Shown here: positions 10,444 through 18,557 of the stretch, piece after piece
How positions within the stretch are numbered: the stretch's first letter is position 1
Layout: the number at the start of each line of letters is the position of its first letter
Assembly: GCF_026226775.1 (NCBI RefSeq)
Contig: NZ_JAKKOD010000001.1
Location: 793,501-857,500 of the forward strand
Length of the DNA stretch: 64,000 bases
Reading direction: 5' to 3'
Source: Avibacterium sp. 21-586
Lineage (GTDB): Bacteria; Pseudomonadota; Gammaproteobacteria; Enterobacterales; Pasteurellaceae
Notes under the pieces: generated by a model
The model's database searches: none
Told to the model about the DNA's origin: nothing
What the model saw: only the letters and a program-made list of their open reading frames with translations
Position numbers and translations under genes: made by a program

Positions 10444-10722
10444 CTATTTATTGGGGCTAGTTTCTTTTTGTAATGCAACAAGCATTTTAGCCTTATCTTC
10501 TGGCGAAAATTGGCTTATAAGTGTGTTAATAAAAACGTCTTTATCTAGTAGGCTTGGTCTTGTGGTATGGCTAAATTCTAAATTCATTACAAAACGATGC
10601 AAGCATTCTGGATTATTGCAAGAACAATAAAGACGGCTAAAGCCTTGAAGTGGTCTTTCTGTTCTTGTAATTGTTGCTCGGCTTTTGCAAGCTGTGCAAT
10701 AAATTTTAAAGGCTCTTGGCAT
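10444..10722 (-). CDS. Ogr/Delta-like zinc-finger transcription activator
   Basis: This 92-residue protein has the P2 Ogr / P4 Delta pattern: Cys-x2-Cys (YCTACKSRA) and, about 25 residues on, Cys-x4-Cys (CNNPECLHRFVMNLEFSHT). Such proteins activate late promoters of P2-like phages; satellites use them to engage a helper. It is convergent with the integrase, with only 10 bases between stops. The C-terminal half (after residue 60) is not recognised. The same family occurs again at 17100. Confidence 0.8.
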   Translation of the reverse strand: MPRAFKIYCTACKSRATITRTERPLQGFSRLYCSCNNPECLHRFVMNLEFSHTTRPSLLDKDVFINTLISQFSPEDKAKMLVALQKETSPNK

Positions 10723-10733
10723 TGTTCAATCTC

Positions 10734-10948
10734 TTAACTGTAAAAAATTCTTGGCATATCTCTCACGTAAAATCAAAAATTCCCTTTAATTTCAATTAAT
10801 TAACTGTTTAATGTTCTATTTAGTGCTTTTTCTTAACTGAAATTCACTGAAATTAACTGTAATTTTTTCAGTTAAGGAAATGGAAAAAATTGAGTACATT
10901 TCCTTTATTTTCAATAAATTACATAAAAATCATACTGAAAATTAACTG
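10734..10948. repeat. Cluster of TTAACTG repeats in a long intergenic region
   Basis: Exact TTAACTG occurs at 10734, 10800, 10833, 10853 and 10942. There is an inverted CAGTTAA at 10869 and a near-match TTCACTG at 10843. The 10723-11197 interval has no gene. The clustering suggests binding sites for an element-encoded protein, either a regulator or Xis. This is inference. Confidence 0.5.
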
Positions 10949-11081
10949 AAAAAATGGCAATTTTTGACACAAAAAACGCGGGTGGGAGAGTGCTTTTTTC
11001 GTGCCGTATGACGTGACGTAGGATTTTACCTGCACAATGGAAACTTTCTAGCCATTTTAATTAATTTGTTCATCTTGTTAT

Positions 11082-11102
11082 TGTGATAATTAATATCACA
11101 AG
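11082..11102. promoter_or_regulatory. Palindromic operator-like site upstream of alpA
   Basis: The 7-bp arms TTGTGAT / ATCACAA are separated by 7 bases, about 95 bases before the AlpA start. The spacer between TGTGA and TCACA is 9 bases, not 6, so this is not a standard CRP site. A repressor operator is possible. Confidence 0.4.
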
Positions 11103-11197
11103 TCAAATTCATTTAATCCCTCTATTAAATCCCCTAATATTTATCTATGTAATTAAGTGCTATAGCATTTATAGCCGTTCAAATTATAGGAGTATAA

Positions 11198-11395
11198 ATG
11201 AAAGAGAAAAAAGAACGCTTTATTTCATTAGATGAAGTTATTACAAGAACAAGCCTTAGCAAATCTACCATTTATAACTATATGCGCAGGGGGAAATTCC
11301 CTAAAAGTATTATGATTACAAGTAATCGTGTTGTATGGTTAGAAAGTGAAGTGGATAGCTGGATTGAAGAAAAGTTAAGAAGAAGAGCGAAATAA
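11198..11395 (+). CDS. AlpA-family phage regulatory protein
   Basis: This 65-residue MerR-like helix-turn-helix protein has the AlpA pattern: SLDEVITRTSLSKSTIYNYM, then GKFPKS, and VVWLESEVDSWIEEKL. AlpA proteins act as excisionase-type and transcription regulators in P4-like elements. A TAGGAG ribosome site lies just upstream of the ATG. It opens a rightward gene set after the repeat-rich intergenic region. Confidence 0.88.
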   Translation: MKEKKERFISLDEVITRTSLSKSTIYNYMRRGKFPKSIMITSNRVVWLESEVDSWIEEKLRRRAK

Positions 11396-12226
11396 ATAGC
11401 CCTAGATAAATTTTATTACCTAGGGCTAGATGCTCACGAAAACAAAAAACGAGATGTAGTTTAATATAGTTATTTTCTTGAAGTATAAGAATATTTCAAG
11501 AACCCTTGTTTAATCTAAAGTTCTAAATTAAACGCAAATATTATACCAACAAAAAAGGAAAAATAAAATGCCTGAAACAACTGAAAAAACTGAAACAAAA
11601 AGAAAATCTCCTGCTATTCTAATTGCATTAAATGGCAAACCCATTCTTATGCATAATTTAAGTATTACTGGTACTTTTAGACGAGAAGAAGCGGATATGA
11701 GTGGCCGTAAATCTAGCACAAAAAAAGCAGATAAAGGGATAAAGGCGAAAGAACTCCACGTTAAAGGAATGATTCCATATAGAGAGGAAAAATGGCTAAC
11801 TGATCTAATTAATTTAGCTGAAGGCACTGATGGAACAGGTGGACAAATTAAATATAGAGTTTCATCAAGAACTGCGCAAGCAATGAACATTAGAGAAGTA
11901 AAATTCAGCGGTGAGGTTGATATTGTAGAACAAGATGACTTTATGGCTTGGAATGTAAGTTTTATTTTAAAAGAAGCTAATAGTGTTAGCGAGAAAAAAG
12001 AAAAACGCAAACCAAAACCAAAGAAAATAGTACAAAAAGAAAATCACCCTAAAGCACAGCCTGCACAGGTTAAACCAAATAAAACTGAAGAAAAAATTGA
12101 TGGCACAGAAAAAGATCCGAGCTTTTCAGGCCGTTTAAATCAAGGCGATTTTAAAGGAGCTGTAGTGGTACACTAATTTTACAGTCCTAGATAGGTGGTA
12201 AACTATCACAAAAAGAGGACACTAAA

Positions 12227-12532
12227 ATGAGAAGAACATTTAGCCCAGATTACAAAGTGGCCGCAGTAAAATTAGTCACCGAGCAAGGTTACTCTATTGC
12301 CCAAGCCTGTTTAGAATTAGGCATAGGCGAAACAGCCCTGCGTCGTTGGATAAAACAAGTCCAAGCAGAAAAACAAGGCTATGTATTACCAGGAACTAAG
12401 CCTCTTTCACCCGAGCAACAACGGATACGAGAGCTTGAGCGACGCATTAAAATACTTGAAGAGGATAAAGAAATCCTAAAAAAGGCTACAGTGATTTTCA
12501 TGTCACTCGAGCGCAACGCTATCAAGCGGTGA
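12227..12532 (+). CDS. IS3-family transposase OrfA
   Basis: This 101-residue DNA-binding subunit has an N-terminal helix-turn-helix (YKVAAVKLVTEQGYSIAQAC...ETALRRWIKQVQ) and a leucine-zipper-like C-terminus (RIRELERRIKILEEDKEILK). The AAAAAAG heptamer near its end allows a -1 shift into the OrfB frame. The shifted reading continues GYSDFHVTRAQRYQAVKTL, typical of OrfAB transposases. OrfA alone often represses transposition in this family. Confidence 0.93.
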   Translation: MRRTFSPDYKVAAVKLVTEQGYSIAQACLELGIGETALRRWIKQVQAEKQGYVLPGTKPLSPEQQRIRELERRIKILEEDKEILKKATVIFMSLERNAIKR

Positions 12533-13371
12533 AGACATTAAAATCATATGGAATAAAACGTGTTTGTGCGCTATTTTCTCTTTCAGAACGAGCTTATTAT
12601 GCTCAGAGAAAGCAAAAAGCTAAGCCCAATAAGCATTTAGGCTTGGCGGTAGAGATAAAGGCGTTATTTGATGAAAGTCGGGGTTCAGCAGGAAAGCGGA
12701 CTTTAAAGGCGAGATTAAAAAGTAAGGGGATTGAGGTAGGATTAGCCTTAATTCGAAAGCTCATGAAACAACAGGGATTAGTCAGTAAACAGCCACAAAA
12801 ACGTTGGCGTCAAGGTACATTAGAGAAAGCGTCCACATTGTTTCATAATGTGTTAAATCGGCAATTTAATCCAACCTCAGAGACAACGGTATTATGTGGT
12901 GATACAACTTATCTAAAGGTACAGGGGGAGTGGCATTATTTGGCAGTGGTAATGAATTTAGCGCACCGTCAAGTAGTAGGTTGGCGATTACAGAAACAGC
13001 ATGATTCAATGTTAGTGGTTGGCGCCTTAAATCATGCAATGCTAACAACGGAGAGAACGAGGAGGATGTTGTTTCACTCAGACCAAGGCAGTATTTATGG
13101 GAGTGAGTTGTTTATACAATGTGTGAAACAGCATGGTTTGATACAAAGTATGAGTCGCCGAGGAAATTGTTGGGATAATGCGCCGCTGGAACGTTGGTTT
13201 AGAAGTTTTAAATATGAATGGATGTTAAAGGGCGGTTATTCTTCCTTAGATGAAGCTAAGGAAGATATTAAACGTTATGTGTTTTACTATAACAGGGTGA
13301 GACCGCATAGCTATAATCAAGGATTACCGCCAATTTTAGCGAAAAAAACCTATCAGGGACTGCTAATTTAG
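12529..13371 (+). CDS. IS3-family transposase OrfB (DDE integrase catalytic part)
   Basis: This frame of 280 residues carries the retroviral-integrase core. DDE residues are visible: D in VLCGDTTYLKV, D in LFHSDQGSIYGS and E in NAPLERWFRSFKYEW. It overlaps OrfA by 4 bases in the -1 frame, and translation probably occurs as an OrfAB fusion rather than from the GTG at 12529. The sequence is intact, so the element may be active. Confidence 0.93.
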   Translation: MKTLKSYGIKRVCALFSLSERAYYAQRKQKAKPNKHLGLAVEIKALFDESRGSAGKRTLKARLKSKGIEVGLALIRKLMKQQGLVSKQPQKRWRQGTLEKASTLFHNVLNRQFNPTSETTVLCGDTTYLKVQGEWHYLAVVMNLAHRQVVGWRLQKQHDSMLVVGALNHAMLTTERTRRMLFHSDQGSIYGSELFIQCVKQHGLIQSMSRRGNCWDNAPLERWFRSFKYEWMLKGGYSSLDEAKEDIKRYVFYYNRVRPHSYNQGLPPILAKKTYQGLLI

Positions 13372-13478
13372 TGGATCACTACAGAGCAGCCAAAAAAGGA
13401 TTAGAGAAAATATCTTCTATTTTCTCAAGTGATAAAAGCCAGCCATCACCAGAGAAATAATACTACGGAGAAAAAACT

Positions 13479-14159
13479 ATGTTAGATACCATAACCCAAA
13501 ACGAAACCTTTATTCAGAAAAAAGCGGAATACGAAGAGGCGCTAGAAGCATTAAAAAAAGCGAATGATGAAATCGCAAAGAAACAAGAAATTATTAATCG
13601 CAATAATGCAATTATTCAAGCATTACAAGCTGAAAATATTGATCTTGAAAAGAAATTAGATGGCTCATTAGACGTAGAAAGCGCTGCTCTAGACTTTGCT
13701 GAATTTGATAAACTTTCAGATCAGCTTAATTCAAATGCAAGAAAAATCACCTTATTAGAAAAACTGAATAAGGAAACAGAAAATAAAATTGAAATTTTCA
13801 AACTTGAAGAATACAGCAAAACAGCTTCAGCAGCTAGATCAAAATATACTGAATTAAATAAGTATATCTATGAGCTTACACAAGAACTTATTCAAGATGA
13901 AGATCTTATAAAAAACTTGAATTTTCTATGCGGTATTTATGTAGAATGCTTAGAAGATAGAGAAATAAACACACTGAACCAGCTACATATGACTGTAGAA
14001 CAAGTATTTTTAGAAGATTTAAGTAAGAGGGTAAGACCATTTATTAAGAATCCCGAAAAATCCCCTTTAGGAATAGATAAGCCTAAAATTCTATATCAGA
14101 CTCTAGGCGCAGGCTTCTTTGCCCGCCGCCGCTTGCAAGAGCTCAAAGAAAAACAATAA
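13479..14159 (+). CDS. Coiled-coil protein of unknown function
   Basis: This 226-residue protein is strongly helical and charged. Residues 8-130 have the heptad character of a long coiled coil (KKAEYEEALEALKKANDEIA, ENIDLEKKL). The C-terminus ends in a basic stretch GAGFFARRRLQELKEKQ. There is no signal peptide or membrane segment. A ribosome site (GGAG) precedes the ATG. It follows the interrupted baseplate-like gene by 18 bases, so the two were probably co-transcribed, and a terminator follows. I do not recognise the family. Confidence 0.75.
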   Translation: MLDTITQNETFIQKKAEYEEALEALKKANDEIAKKQEIINRNNAIIQALQAENIDLEKKLDGSLDVESAALDFAEFDKLSDQLNSNARKITLLEKLNKETENKIEIFKLEEYSKTASAARSKYTELNKYIYELTQELIQDEDLIKNLNFLCGIYVECLEDREINTLNQLHMTVEQVFLEDLSKRVRPFIKNPEKSPLGIDKPKILYQTLGAGFFARRRLQELKEKQ

Positions 14160-14170
14160 TTCACGCCATT

Positions 14171-14196
14171 AAGCCGCCTTGTGCGGCTTTTCTTTT
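14171..14196 (+). terminator. Intrinsic terminator after the coiled-coil gene
   Basis: The stem AAGCCGC / GCGGCTT is followed by TTCTTTTCT. It separates the preceding rightward unit from the AT-rich gene at 14306. Confidence 0.75.
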
Positions 14197-14305
14197 CTCT
14201 CTTTACGTATTCCAACTTACACCGCCTAGCACGATATAGCACTTCACAACTGTAATAATAAACAGTATAATTCTGTAAATAAAAACAGACTAGAGGATTT
14301 GTTCT

Positions 14306-15406
14306 ATGGACATTTTTAAAGATCAAGATTTTATTCCATTGCGTACCTTTATAAACACGTCTTTAGATCTTTTTGGCAAAGAGATTAGCTGCGAAGAATT
14401 AGCTTACTTAATATTCTTTAAAATGATTAAGTTATATATACATATATCAGGAAATCAAGAAATGTTCTTTATTGGCAAGGAGATTATTGAGGAAGAACCT
14501 ATTTTAAGCGTACGTGGTGAGATTGATGAGTACTATTTTATTAAGTATGATGATAAAGAAGAAATAATTGATAGAGAAATAATAGAAAATAGCAAAAAGG
14601 TTTTGAAAAATGAATTTAGCTCTATTACATTAGAGTTAATAGAAAAAGGGAGAATAAATCTAAACAAAGGAGGAATACCACTTTTTCAAATCGTTGATAA
14701 TAGGACAAAAAAGCCAATTTACTTTGCAGAAAAAGCCATAAGAATAAGTAATAGCTTTAAATTTAATGGATATTTCCCTTTTATTGTTGAATTTGAAGAA
14801 ATAGTAAAATTATATAAAGGAATACTTGAAAACAAGGAGGCTTTTACATCGGAAAGAAATTTAACATATGGATTCTTTATTGATTTATTGAAAGGAGACT
14901 ACAACAAAGAGATAATTGAAAATATTGATATAATAGAGCACTTTATTTGTTTATATCTTACAGTTGATATTGCCACTATTTTTATTGATATAAAGAAATT
15001 TTTAAAAGAAAATTTTAATTTTATAGATAATTTATATATTCATAGAAAAGATATTGAGGAAATAATTAAAAATGGGGAAATCACAAGTCCTATATTAAAG
15101 GAATATAACAAGAATAAACAACTCAAAACACAAATTATACAATTAAAAAATAAACTCACTTACGACGGCAACCCAACAGAAATCAATACATTGAAAAGTA
15201 TTATTGCAGGGCTTCTCTGCATTATCGATCCTAGTCGCCCTATAGATAGGCGTTATTTAACCAAAAGCGGGAAATTAAGCAAAAATAAACTAGCTAATGA
15301 TGTTGAGAAATGCTTAAAAACACTAAGCCCTGAAGAGATTAAAAAAGTGAGCAACCGCACTATCAGAAATCATTTTAGTAAAATCACCAAAAGCAAGGCA
15401 AATTAG
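14306..15406 (+). CDS. AT-rich cargo gene of unknown function (possible defence or accessory gene)
   Basis: This 366-residue protein is rich in Ile, Lys, Glu and Asn and is encoded by DNA noticeably more AT-rich than its neighbours, suggesting separate acquisition. Residues 1-280 are predicted mixed alpha/beta without a motif I recognise. The last ~90 residues form a compact segment (INTLKSIIAGLLCIIDPSRP, then NRTIRNHFSKI) of a kind I associate with the C-termini of unrelated phage-borne hypothetical proteins. It stands alone between two terminators, the layout of a swappable cargo slot. No function can be assigned from sequence. Confidence 0.7.
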   Translation: MDIFKDQDFIPLRTFINTSLDLFGKEISCEELAYLIFFKMIKLYIHISGNQEMFFIGKEIIEEEPILSVRGEIDEYYFIKYDDKEEIIDREIIENSKKVLKNEFSSITLELIEKGRINLNKGGIPLFQIVDNRTKKPIYFAEKAIRISNSFKFNGYFPFIVEFEEIVKLYKGILENKEAFTSERNLTYGFFIDLLKGDYNKEIIENIDIIEHFICLYLTVDIATIFIDIKKFLKENFNFIDNLYIHRKDIEEIIKNGEITSPILKEYNKNKQLKTQIIQLKNKLTYDGNPTEINTLKSIIAGLLCIIDPSRPIDRRYLTKSGKLSKNKLANDVEKCLKTLSPEEIKKVSNRTIRNHFSKITKSKAN

Positions 15407-15420
15407 GCCTTGCTTTTTTA
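15389..15420 (+). terminator. Intrinsic terminator after the AT-rich cargo gene
   Basis: The stem AAGCAAGG / CCTTGCTT with a 9-base loop is followed by T6. It overlaps the last codons of the gene. Confidence 0.8.
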
Positions 15421-15654
15421 TTGCCATAAAAATCTTGTAATTCATACAGAAACTTGCCAAAAATAAAAATTTTTAAATTACATATCAATATGTTATGAAA
15501 AATAATGGCGATTTTTGGCAAGTTTTCACCATTGAAATTTCTTTTCTCCTACCATTCCCCCCGGCAAACAAAAAAAAGCAGTTTTCGGCTTTGGCGAGCG
15601 TAGAAAAAACACTTTTTTGATTTTTTGACACCAACCACACACAGGAGAAAAACA

Positions 15655-16644
15655 ATGGGTTTTTTAACCGCACTTCACCAATACAGAAAAAACAAGGCAA
15701 AGCAGTTTAATGCTGAAGATCAGTACAATAAAGACGCTTTCTCGCTAGAGAAATACGAAGTTCAAGCAATGCTTGAAAAAATTACCCAGCGTTCTGATTT
15801 CCTCAAAGCAATTAACGCAATCCCCGTTCATAACGAGCAAGGGCGGAAAATTTTCGGGCCTCTTAAGCCCAATATCACAGGGCGGCAATACCTAGAACGA
15901 CATATCATTGAACAATCTGATTATGAAAACGGCTATCAAGTGTATGAAACAGATAGCGGCATTACATTGAAATGGGGAATGCTAGATGTTTTCAACCTTT
16001 ACCCAGAAAAATTTGATCAGTTGATTGATGAATTTGTTTTAGATCAAATCGCGGCCAATATTATGCAAATCGGCTGGGCGGGTAAAAGCGTTGCGCAAAA
16101 TACGGCAGCCGTTGATCTTTCTGACGTAAATAAAGGCTGGCTAGCTTTGCTTGCCGAGCAAAAGCCCGAAAATGTGAAAGCCACGGGCAAAAACGGCAAA
16201 CTAAAAATCTTTGGTGAAAATGCTGATTATGCCAATTTAGATGCCTTAGCCATTGCCCTAAGAAATCAATTAGATGAACACCACAGAAATCGCAACGATC
16301 TTGTCTTTTTAGTGGGCACCGGGTTATTGGCACGGGAAGAACAGCCAATCACTAGCATAAACCCACCAGAACAAGACAAAGCAGGCTTACAAAATCACCA
16401 CATCGCTAACCAATTCGGCGGAATGAAAGCCCTCACCCCGCCACAATTTCCACTTTATGGCGCAGTAGTCACGACATTACAGAATTTAAGTCTTTACACG
16501 CATAACCGCAGTGGGCGCTATTCAATCCGACAAGATGACGAAAGAAAGCGGGAAGTCGTGAGCTATTGGCGCTTTGAAGGCTATGTTGTGGAAGATTTGG
16601 GCTTAATGGCAGCGGTTGATCCTGCAATGGTGATTTTAGGCTAA
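15655..16644 (+). CDS. P2-family phage major capsid protein (gpN-like)
   Basis: This protein of about 329 residues starts at the ATG after CAGGAGAAAAAC; an upstream in-frame TTG is less likely. It matches the P2 gpN family: early LEKITQRSDFLKAINAIPV, GMLDVFNLYPEKFDQLIDEF, LLAEQKPENVKATGK, NDLVFLVGTGLLAREEQPI, and the late segment RREVVSYWRFEGYVVEDLG-like. The N-terminal scaffold-derived region looks complete. It is the only recognisable head gene in the element. It may redirect capsid size or form satellite capsids; that is inference. Confidence 0.88.
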   Translation: MGFLTALHQYRKNKAKQFNAEDQYNKDAFSLEKYEVQAMLEKITQRSDFLKAINAIPVHNEQGRKIFGPLKPNITGRQYLERHIIEQSDYENGYQVYETDSGITLKWGMLDVFNLYPEKFDQLIDEFVLDQIAANIMQIGWAGKSVAQNTAAVDLSDVNKGWLALLAEQKPENVKATGKNGKLKIFGENADYANLDALAIALRNQLDEHHRNRNDLVFLVGTGLLAREEQPITSINPPEQDKAGLQNHHIANQFGGMKALTPPQFPLYGAVVTTLQNLSLYTHNRSGRYSIRQDDERKREVVSYWRFEGYVVEDLGLMAAVDPAMVILG

Positions 16645-16696
16645 TTTTCGCGGCGTAACCGCCCAAGGTTACGCCAATTTTAAAGGAGTAAACACA

Positions 16697-16882
16697 ATGA
16701 CGCTTTTAACCTTAAAAGAATTACAAGCAATGAAAATCGGCGGCAGAACAAAAATCTATCATCTCGTCAAATCAGGTGATTTTCCAAAGCCGATCAAAAT
16801 TGGCAAACGTAGCTTATGGCAATTAGAAGACGTGCAAGCGTGGTTAGATCACAACAACCCAAACAAGGAAACACCGCAATGA
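16697..16882 (+). CDS. AlpA-family transcriptional regulator (second copy)
   Basis: This 61-residue AlpA-like protein has KELQAMKIGGRTKIYHLVKS, then DFPKPIKIGKRSLWQLEDVQ and AWLDHN. A GGAG ribosome site precedes the ATG. It differs clearly from the first AlpA at 11198. It begins a tightly packed leftover operon in which the next genes overlap stop-to-start, running to the primase. Confidence 0.88.
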   Translation: MTLLTLKELQAMKIGGRTKIYHLVKSGDFPKPIKIGKRSLWQLEDVQAWLDHNNPNKETPQ

Positions 16883-17103
16883 AAAAAGAACAAATCGAAT
16901 TTATTCGCGCATTTATTCATTTGGGAATGGAGGAACAATTAATTGTAATGTTTTTTCTTTATATGGATATTCAAAGAGAGGATACGCTAAAAAATCCAGC
17001 GTCTTTCAGAGCCCACCTTTTCAAATTAATGAATGGCTTCACCACGGCACAGAAAAAGCAATTAATTGAAATGTGCAAGCAAGAAATGGCAGGAAAAAAA
17101 TGA
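16879..17103 (+). CDS. Small hypothetical protein in the satellite operon
   Basis: This 74-residue protein (MKKEQIEFIRAFIHLGMEEQ...) starts at the ATG that overlaps the AlpA stop (ATGA), indicating translational coupling. It is mostly helical and amphipathic with no recognised domain. It also overlaps the start of the following zinc-finger gene. Confidence 0.65.
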   Translation: MKKEQIEFIRAFIHLGMEEQLIVMFFLYMDIQREDTLKNPASFRAHLFKLMNGFTTAQKKQLIEMCKQEMAGKK

Positions 17104-17309
17104 AAGGCTTAAAAATTCAATGCCCAGAATGTGGAAAAGCATTAAATATCCGCACATCAGAACGCCCTAGCGCGTGCGTAACACAAGCCCTTGTTTACTG
17201 CGTGGAATGCGATATTAAAGGCACAATCACCGCCCAATTAAGCGACATTAAAAAAGGCGTATTTAAACCGGTTACACCCAGCCATAAATGGCAGCAAGAT
17301 CCCAAATGA
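17100..17309 (+). CDS. Ogr/Delta-like zinc-finger protein (second copy)
   Basis: This 69-residue protein has two Cys pairs, CPECGK and, 22 residues later, VYCVECDIKGTITAQLS. This is the Ogr/Delta pattern with a shortened second pair (Cys-x2-Cys). The start at 17100 overlaps the previous stop. It may act as a late-promoter activator or as a helper-derepression factor, by analogy with P4 Delta. Confidence 0.7.
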   Translation: MKGLKIQCPECGKALNIRTSERPSACVTQALVYCVECDIKGTITAQLSDIKKGVFKPVTPSHKWQQDPK

Positions 17310-17333
17310 ACAGGGCAAAATTCAGGCAAAGAA

Positions 17334-17368
17334 AAAGCGCACTTGAGATTTGTGCCATCGTGCGCTTT
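17334..17368. terminator. Hairpin between the zinc-finger gene and the Ash/Icd region
   Basis: The perfect 9-bp stem AAAGCGCAC / GTGCGCTTT has a 17-base loop. There is no good T-run, so it may be an attenuator or mRNA-stability element rather than a classical terminator. Confidence 0.45.
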
Positions 17369-17402
17369 AAGTTCCCCTTAACAACCAACAAGGTAAGGAT
17401 TT

Positions 17403-17960
17403 ATGAAGAATTGTTTCATTATGATTAAAAATAACCATAAATCAATGAGTGATATTACACTAAAAAGAAAAAATAACAACTTATTTTCAATTATTCACGC
17501 ATATTTATTGACAAATGCCCAAGCTTCAAATTATGCTTTCCCCGCTTTCGCAAAATCGAAAGCCAGCCGTGGAAAGCTGAATATACATATGGCGAATAAT
17601 AGCACGCCGTTACATCGTGCTTTTTTTATTCGTTGCTCAAGCGTATCTAAAAAACGCCAGTTTAAGGCGTATTCATCTATGGTAGCTTGTAGCGGGCAAC
17701 CCTTTGCGGTTGGCTGCGTTCCATATGTCGCAGTTTTCCACCCCGTTACAAGCTATCGCCAATCCGTGGAAAGTGAAGCGATAGCCCAAATCATTCAACA
17801 TATGGAGCTATCAGCAATGATCTACAAATTCTTATTGCTAGGCACACGCCTACACGTATCAACCTATGCCAAAAGCGAAGCGCACGCGCGCCAATTCCTA
17901 AACCTCACCCCACAAGAGGCGGTTTGTTTTGCACGCATTAAGGGGGTGCATTATGCGTAA
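17403..17960 (+). CDS. Ash/Icd-like phage protein overlying a P4-type immunity leader
   Basis: This 185-residue frame shows two parts. The middle (about 90-125, MVACSGQPFAVGCVPYVAVF) resembles the Ash family of P4. The C-terminus (MIYKFLLLGTRLHVSTYAKS...ARQFLNLTPQEAVCFARIKG) resembles host cell division inhibitor Icd-like proteins. Similar frames are often annotated either way. The DNA also contains a terminator at 17601 and a long-stem RNA at 17683, so the 5' half may be regulatory leader, and the real protein may start later (for example at the ATG encoding MIYKFLL, near 17818). The next gene overlaps its stop. Confidence 0.65.
   Translation: MKNCFIMIKNNHKSMSDITLKRKNNNLFSIIHAYLLTNAQASNYAFPAFAKSKASRGKLNIHMANNSTPLHRAFFIRCSSVSKKRQFKAYSSMVACSGQPFAVGCVPYVAVFHPVTSYRQSVESEAIAQIIQHMELSAMIYKFLLLGTRLHVSTYAKSEAHARQFLNLTPQEAVCFARIKGVHYA
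17601..17628 (+). terminator. Intrinsic terminator inside the Ash/Icd reading frame
   Basis: The stem AGCACG / CGTGCT with a 9-base loop is followed by T7. A strong terminator within an ORF matches P4-type immunity, where premature termination of the early leader keeps replication genes silent. Confidence 0.65.
17683..17755 (+). ncRNA. Candidate CI-like immunity RNA of the satellite
   Basis: A 14-bp stem (TAGCTTGTAGCGGG with CCCGTTACAAGCTA, one G-U) encloses about 45 bases with internal hairpin potential (GCAACCCTTTGCGGTTGG-like, and CTGCG/CGCAG). It lies just downstream of an in-ORF terminator, as does the processed CI RNA of P4. A similar structure occurs at 44597-44672, and both continue with ATCGCCAAT after the stem. 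RNA status is inferred. Confidence 0.5.
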
Positions 17961-18309
17961 TTTCACACCAGAAAACCTTACAGAAAAAGTAAACATCATT
18001 GAACACTTTCTCGCAGAAACAAAGAAAGCGCTAAAAGCTAACCAGTTAGAAGAAGCGAAACATTGCTTAAAAAGCGTGGAATTAACGGCATATATTCCAA
18101 CTTATGCACAAAATACAGAAGCAAAGTTTTATATCGATGAGATATTAACAGATGAGCAAGCCCAACTAGGCGTTCACTTTGTAGAACACTTCTTCAATGC
18201 CGCTAAAGTGTATTTACATAATGGGAATTTGCGCGGCGTAACACATTCATTGCAAGCCATTATCAACGGCTTACCCACTCAAATTAGCCAAAATAGGGGG
18301 CTAGAATGA
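17953..18309 (+). CDS. Hypothetical helical protein in the satellite operon
   Basis: About 118 residues, starting at the ATG that overlaps the end of the Ash/Icd frame. It is all-alpha, with repeated amphipathic helices (IIEHFLAETKKALKANQLEE, VHFVEHFFNAAKVYLHNGN) that look like two copies of a helical hairpin. No family is recognised. It overlaps the start of the next gene by four bases (ATGA), suggesting coupled translation. Confidence 0.65.
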   Translation: MRNFTPENLTEKVNIIEHFLAETKKALKANQLEEAKHCLKSVELTAYIPTYAQNTEAKFYIDEILTDEQAQLGVHFVEHFFNAAKVYLHNGNLRGVTHSLQAIINGLPTQISQNRGLE

Positions 18310-18557
18310 AAAATAAATTACAACACATTCAAGCACTAAATGAGCAATTTAGCTCTGAATTAGGAAACTTAGCAACATTCCCCTATTTTTATGAAACTTT
18401 AGCAGCGTTCAACTTAGGTGAAGACACTCGCGAAAAATTAGAGCGAGTAAATGCAATGGCGCAGATAGAACAAGTTTACCTAAAACACTTAGAAAGCCTG
18501 CAAGAGGAAATACATTCTCAATTAAGTGAATTGGTTACATCAGAGGTTAAGTTATGA
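18306..18557 (+). CDS. Small helical hypothetical protein before the primase
   Basis: This 83-residue protein, probably alpha-helical with coiled-coil tendency at the end (VYLKHLESLQEEIHSQLSEL), is coupled to its neighbours by 4-base overlaps on both sides. Position suggests a role in replication or its control. No domain is recognised. Confidence 0.6.
   Translation: MKNKLQHIQALNEQFSSELGNLATFPYFYETLAAFNLGEDTREKLERVNAMAQIEQVYLKHLESLQEEIHSQLSELVTSEVKL

Larger units (their letters stand above)
12161..13383 (+). mobile_element. IS3-family insertion sequence, complete
   Basis: The ends are imperfect inverted repeats of about 27 bp (left starts TGTAGTGGTACACTAATTTT; the right end, reversed, starts TGTAGTGATCCACTAAATTA). 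A 4-bp target duplication GAGC lies at 12157-12160 and 13384-13387. Two overlapping frames encode OrfA and OrfB. The slippery A6G at 12478-12484 lies where a -1 shift would fuse them. A decayed copy lies at 21842-22543. Confidence 0.93.
11568..13460 (+). pseudogene. Phage baseplate-complex-like protein gene, interrupted by an IS3-family element
   Basis: The 5' part (11568-12160) encodes about 197 residues, then runs into the IS and stops at 12176. Joining across the IS (removing 12161-13387 with one GAGC copy) restores the frame and adds 24 residues ending at TAA 13458-13460. The product has a beta-rich middle (about 60-150) with phrases such as DIVEQDDFMAWNVSFILKE, reminiscent of baseplate or tail proteins of Pasteurellaceae phages, and a basic Lys/Pro-rich tail. 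The functional label is tentative. Only the last ~24 residues are displaced, so a truncated product could survive. Confidence 0.6.

Noticed and set aside
11082..11102. CRP site upstream of alpA
   Set aside because: The half-sites TGTGA and TCACA are 9 bases apart rather than 6.
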